Assembly: GCA_020441605.1 (NCBI GenBank)
Contig: JAGRLX010000200.1
Span: 1-16,258, forward strand
Length of the DNA stretch: 16,258 nucleotides
Source of the DNA: Alphaproteobacteria bacterium
GTDB taxonomy: Bacteria > Pseudomonadota > Alphaproteobacteria > Rhizobiales > Aestuariivirgaceae
Direction: 5' to 3'
The notes beneath the pieces are model-generated. The model saw only the letters and a program-made list of their open reading frames with translations, was not told the DNA's origin and did no database searches. Positions within the stretch are counted from its first letter, which is position 1. Each line of letters begins with the position of its first letter. A program made the position numbers and the translations under genes. Positions 15,563-16,258 of this stretch are shown in pieces.

Positions 15563-16258
15563 ATGGCGGACGGAGCAAGAACAGCGACCATCACCCTTGA
15601 CGGCAATAGTTTCGAGCTGCCGGTCAAGGCGGGATCCATTGGGCCGGACGTCATTGATATCACCAAGCTCTATGCTCAGACAAAGGCCTTCACCTTTGAT
15701 CCGGGCTTTACTTCCACAGCCTCCTGCGAATCCCAGATCACATATATCGATGGCGACGAAGGTGTGCTGCTCTACCGCGGCTACCCTATCGAGCAACTCG
15801 CGGAACAGGGAGACTTCATCGAAACCTGCTACCTGCTCTATTATGGCGAGTTGCCGACTCCCGCTCAGCGCCGCGAATTCGAGCACAACATCACTTATCA
15901 CACAATGGTCCATGAGCAGATGGCCCTTTTGTACCGGGGCTTCCGCCGGGACGCCCATCCAATGGCCGTGATGGTTGCCGTGGTCGGAGCCATGTCGGCT
16001 TTCTACCACGACTCGACGGACATCAACGATCCGCGCCAGCGAGAGATCGCATCGCATCGCATGATTGCCAAGCTCCCGACAATTGCGGCAATGGCCTACA
16101 AATATCACATCGGGCAGCCCTTCGTTTATCCGCGCAATGATCTGTCCTACGCCGGTAATTTTCTGCGCATGTGTTTTGCAGTGCCCTGCGAGGAATATGT
16201 CGTGAACCCGATCCTCGCGCGGGCCATGGATCGAATCTTCATCCTCCATGCCGACCAC
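15563..16258 (+). CDS. gltA: Citrate synthase (5' part; gene runs off window)
   Basis: Citrate synthase condenses acetyl-CoA with oxaloacetate to begin the TCA cycle. The window holds the first 232 codons in an open frame, roughly half of a usual protein of about 430 residues. The N-terminal domain is clear: [43 protein letters not shown], then [19 protein letters not shown], and later [17 protein letters not shown]. The visible end, FILHADH, leads into the active-site region, so the catalytic histidine and aspartate partners further on are not in view. The extended N-terminus fits the Gram-negative NADH-sensitive (type II) enzyme. The ATG at 15563 follows GGGAG (15552-15556) at normal spacing. 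A promoter candidate in the gltX-gltA gap suggests independent expression, though read-through from gltX is possible. Confidence 0.97.
   Translation, partial: MADGARTATITLDGNSFELPVKAGSIGPDVIDITKLYAQTKAFTFDPGFTSTASCESQITYIDGDEGVLLYRGYPIEQLAEQGDFIETCYLLYYGELPTPAQRREFEHNITYHTMVHEQMALLYRGFRRDAHPMAVMVAVVGAMSAFYHDSTDINDPRQREIASHRMIAKLPTIAAMAYKYHIGQPFVYPRNDLSYAGNFLRMCFAVPCEEYVVNPILARAMDRIFILHADH

Noticed and set aside
15515..16258. 247-codon minus-strand frame opposite gltA
   Set aside because: The plus strand is clearly citrate synthase from 15563; the antisense translation is low in recognisable structure.

Overview
The window looks like ordinary chromosome from a GC-rich alphaproteobacterium, most likely of the Rhizobiales (Hyphomicrobiales). 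This rests on gene order and protein character, not on a database search: sdhE-mfd divergent from recG with a DUF502 gene behind recG, comEC divergent from gltX-gltA, and an ExoR-like secreted Sel1-repeat protein. I see no tRNA, rRNA, CRISPR array, insertion sequence or phage gene. Almost all of the window is coding.

Layout. Bases 1-2774 (minus strand) hold the first 837 codons of mfd (its 3' end lies outside the window), preceded by sdhE, whose stop overlaps the mfd start. recG runs the other way from 2836 to 4953, and its last 23 bases overlap the 3' end of a DUF502 membrane protein gene (4931-5695, minus). A small DUF454/YbaN-type membrane protein gene (5756-6154, plus) is divergent from DUF502. 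A periplasmic Sel1-repeat protein resembling the rhizobial exopolysaccharide regulator ExoR follows (6249 to about 7118, minus), and then a gap of about 430 bases that contains several inverted repeats. From 7551 to 9769 a YjgN/DUF898 polytopic membrane protein and an M48 membrane metallopeptidase form a tightly coupled pair. An old-yellow-enzyme/2,4-dienoyl-CoA-reductase-type flavoprotein (9773-11719, minus) and comEC (11748-13985, minus, apparently TTG-started) come next. The window closes with gltX (14084-15505) and the first 232 codons of gltA (15563 to the window edge), both plus.

How the genes fit together. mfd and recG are DNA-repair/recombination helicases flanking a common divergent promoter region, and sdhE (flavinylation of succinate dehydrogenase) shares transcription with mfd. 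gltX and gltA are housekeeping genes for glutamyl-tRNA synthesis and entry into the TCA cycle. comEC is the inner-membrane DNA channel of transformation. The envelope genes in the middle (DUF502, YbaN-like, ExoR-like, YjgN, M48) suggest membrane maintenance or cell-surface regulation. The least understood unit is the yjgN-M48 pair. I found no clearly new defence or mobile system, so the interesting points are local: coupled gene junctions, the ExoR-like leader, and the oxidoreductase sitting where many alphaproteobacteria carry lexA next to comEC.
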